Below are positions 12,759 through 12,816 of a stretch of DNA of 12,816 bases, in pieces. The first letter of the stretch is position 1. Every line of letters starts with the position of its first letter. The stretch lies in NCBI GenBank assembly GCA_011041895.1, contig DRAE01000148.1, positions 1-12,816 on the forward strand. The letters run 5' to 3'. The notes under the pieces were generated by a model, which saw only the letters and a list, made by a program, of their open reading frames with translations, searched no databases and was not told the origin of the DNA. A program made the translations under genes and the position numbers. The DNA is from Candidatus Bathyarchaeota archaeon (GTDB taxonomy: Archaea > Thermoproteota > DRAE01).

Positions 12759-12816
12759 AGCTTAAAATTTATTGTAAGCTGCAGATTTACTGTAACTTAA
12801 CGAGAAAGGAGCTGAT
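12759..12816 (+). promoter_or_regulatory. Probable promoter and ribosome binding site of a divergent gene beyond the right edge
   Basis: AAAGGAG at 12805-12811 near the window end is a strong Shine-Dalgarno on the plus strand, and CTTAAAATTTATT at 12761-12773 is a TATA-like stretch about 40 bp before it. Together they suggest a divergent gene starting at or just after 12815. The nonamer GTAACTTAA occurs at 12736-12744 and again at 12792-12800, bracketing the divergent promoters. Confidence 0.35.

Noticed and set aside
1..12816. Mobile element, CRISPR array, or tRNA/rRNA genes
   Set aside because: No transposase or integrase, no regularly spaced repeats and no tRNA or rRNA signature were seen; coding is continuous with housekeeping genes.

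Overview
The window comes from an archaeon, most likely a thermophile of the TACK group (Thermoproteota and relatives); the species cannot be named from this sequence. The evidence is the gene content: ABCE1/Rli1, archaeosine tRNA-ribosyltransferase, the bifunctional fructose-1,6-bisphosphate aldolase/phosphatase, a two-domain Sm-like protein, a CPSF-type beta-CASP nuclease, a presenilin-type intramembrane protease and a PAC2-family protein. TATA boxes about 25-28 nt upstream of likely leaderless starts, and TTG start codons, agree with this. The DNA is moderately AT-rich and densely coding; no gap exceeds about 260 bases. I see no tRNA, rRNA, CRISPR array, insertion sequence or integrase.

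Left part (1-5539). The C-terminal tail of an unidentified gene enters from the left edge and converges with, and overlaps by 21 bp, a minus-strand YrdC/Sua5-type threonylcarbamoyl-AMP synthase gene. A 260-bp divergent spacer follows. It holds two palindromes and a promoter that could drive an 11-codon leader ORF folded into a 9-bp hairpin, then a second promoter for a MacB/LolD-type ABC ATPase that has no permease beside it. Next on the plus strand are a 241-residue protein I do not recognise, then ABCE1 (ribosome recycling) and fructose-1,6-bisphosphate aldolase/phosphatase (gluconeogenesis).

Right part (5545-12716). All genes are on the minus strand. In transcription order they are: an SmAP3-like Sm protein, a beta-CASP RNase (aCPSF2-like), a presenilin/signal-peptide-peptidase homologue, a PAC2-family protein, archaeosine tRNA-guanine transglycosylase, a 65-77-residue single-span membrane protein, and a HerA/VirB4-superfamily ATPase. 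The Sm protein and RNase suggest RNA processing, and the nuclease and protease genes are tightly coupled (1 base apart). PAC2 and tgtA form another coupled pair. The small membrane protein and ATPase have their own promoter and form a third unit.

The best candidate for an unusual system is that third unit. A tiny hydrophobic, pilin-sized protein sits 7 nt upstream of a VirB4/HerA-like motor, without NurA, Mre11 or Rad50. This resembles parts of the archaeal Ced/Ted DNA-import machinery, but no CedA-like channel gene is in the window, so the assignment is an inference. Secondary points of interest are the leader-ORF hairpin upstream of the ABC ATPase and inverted repeats placed on or beside promoters in several spacers.
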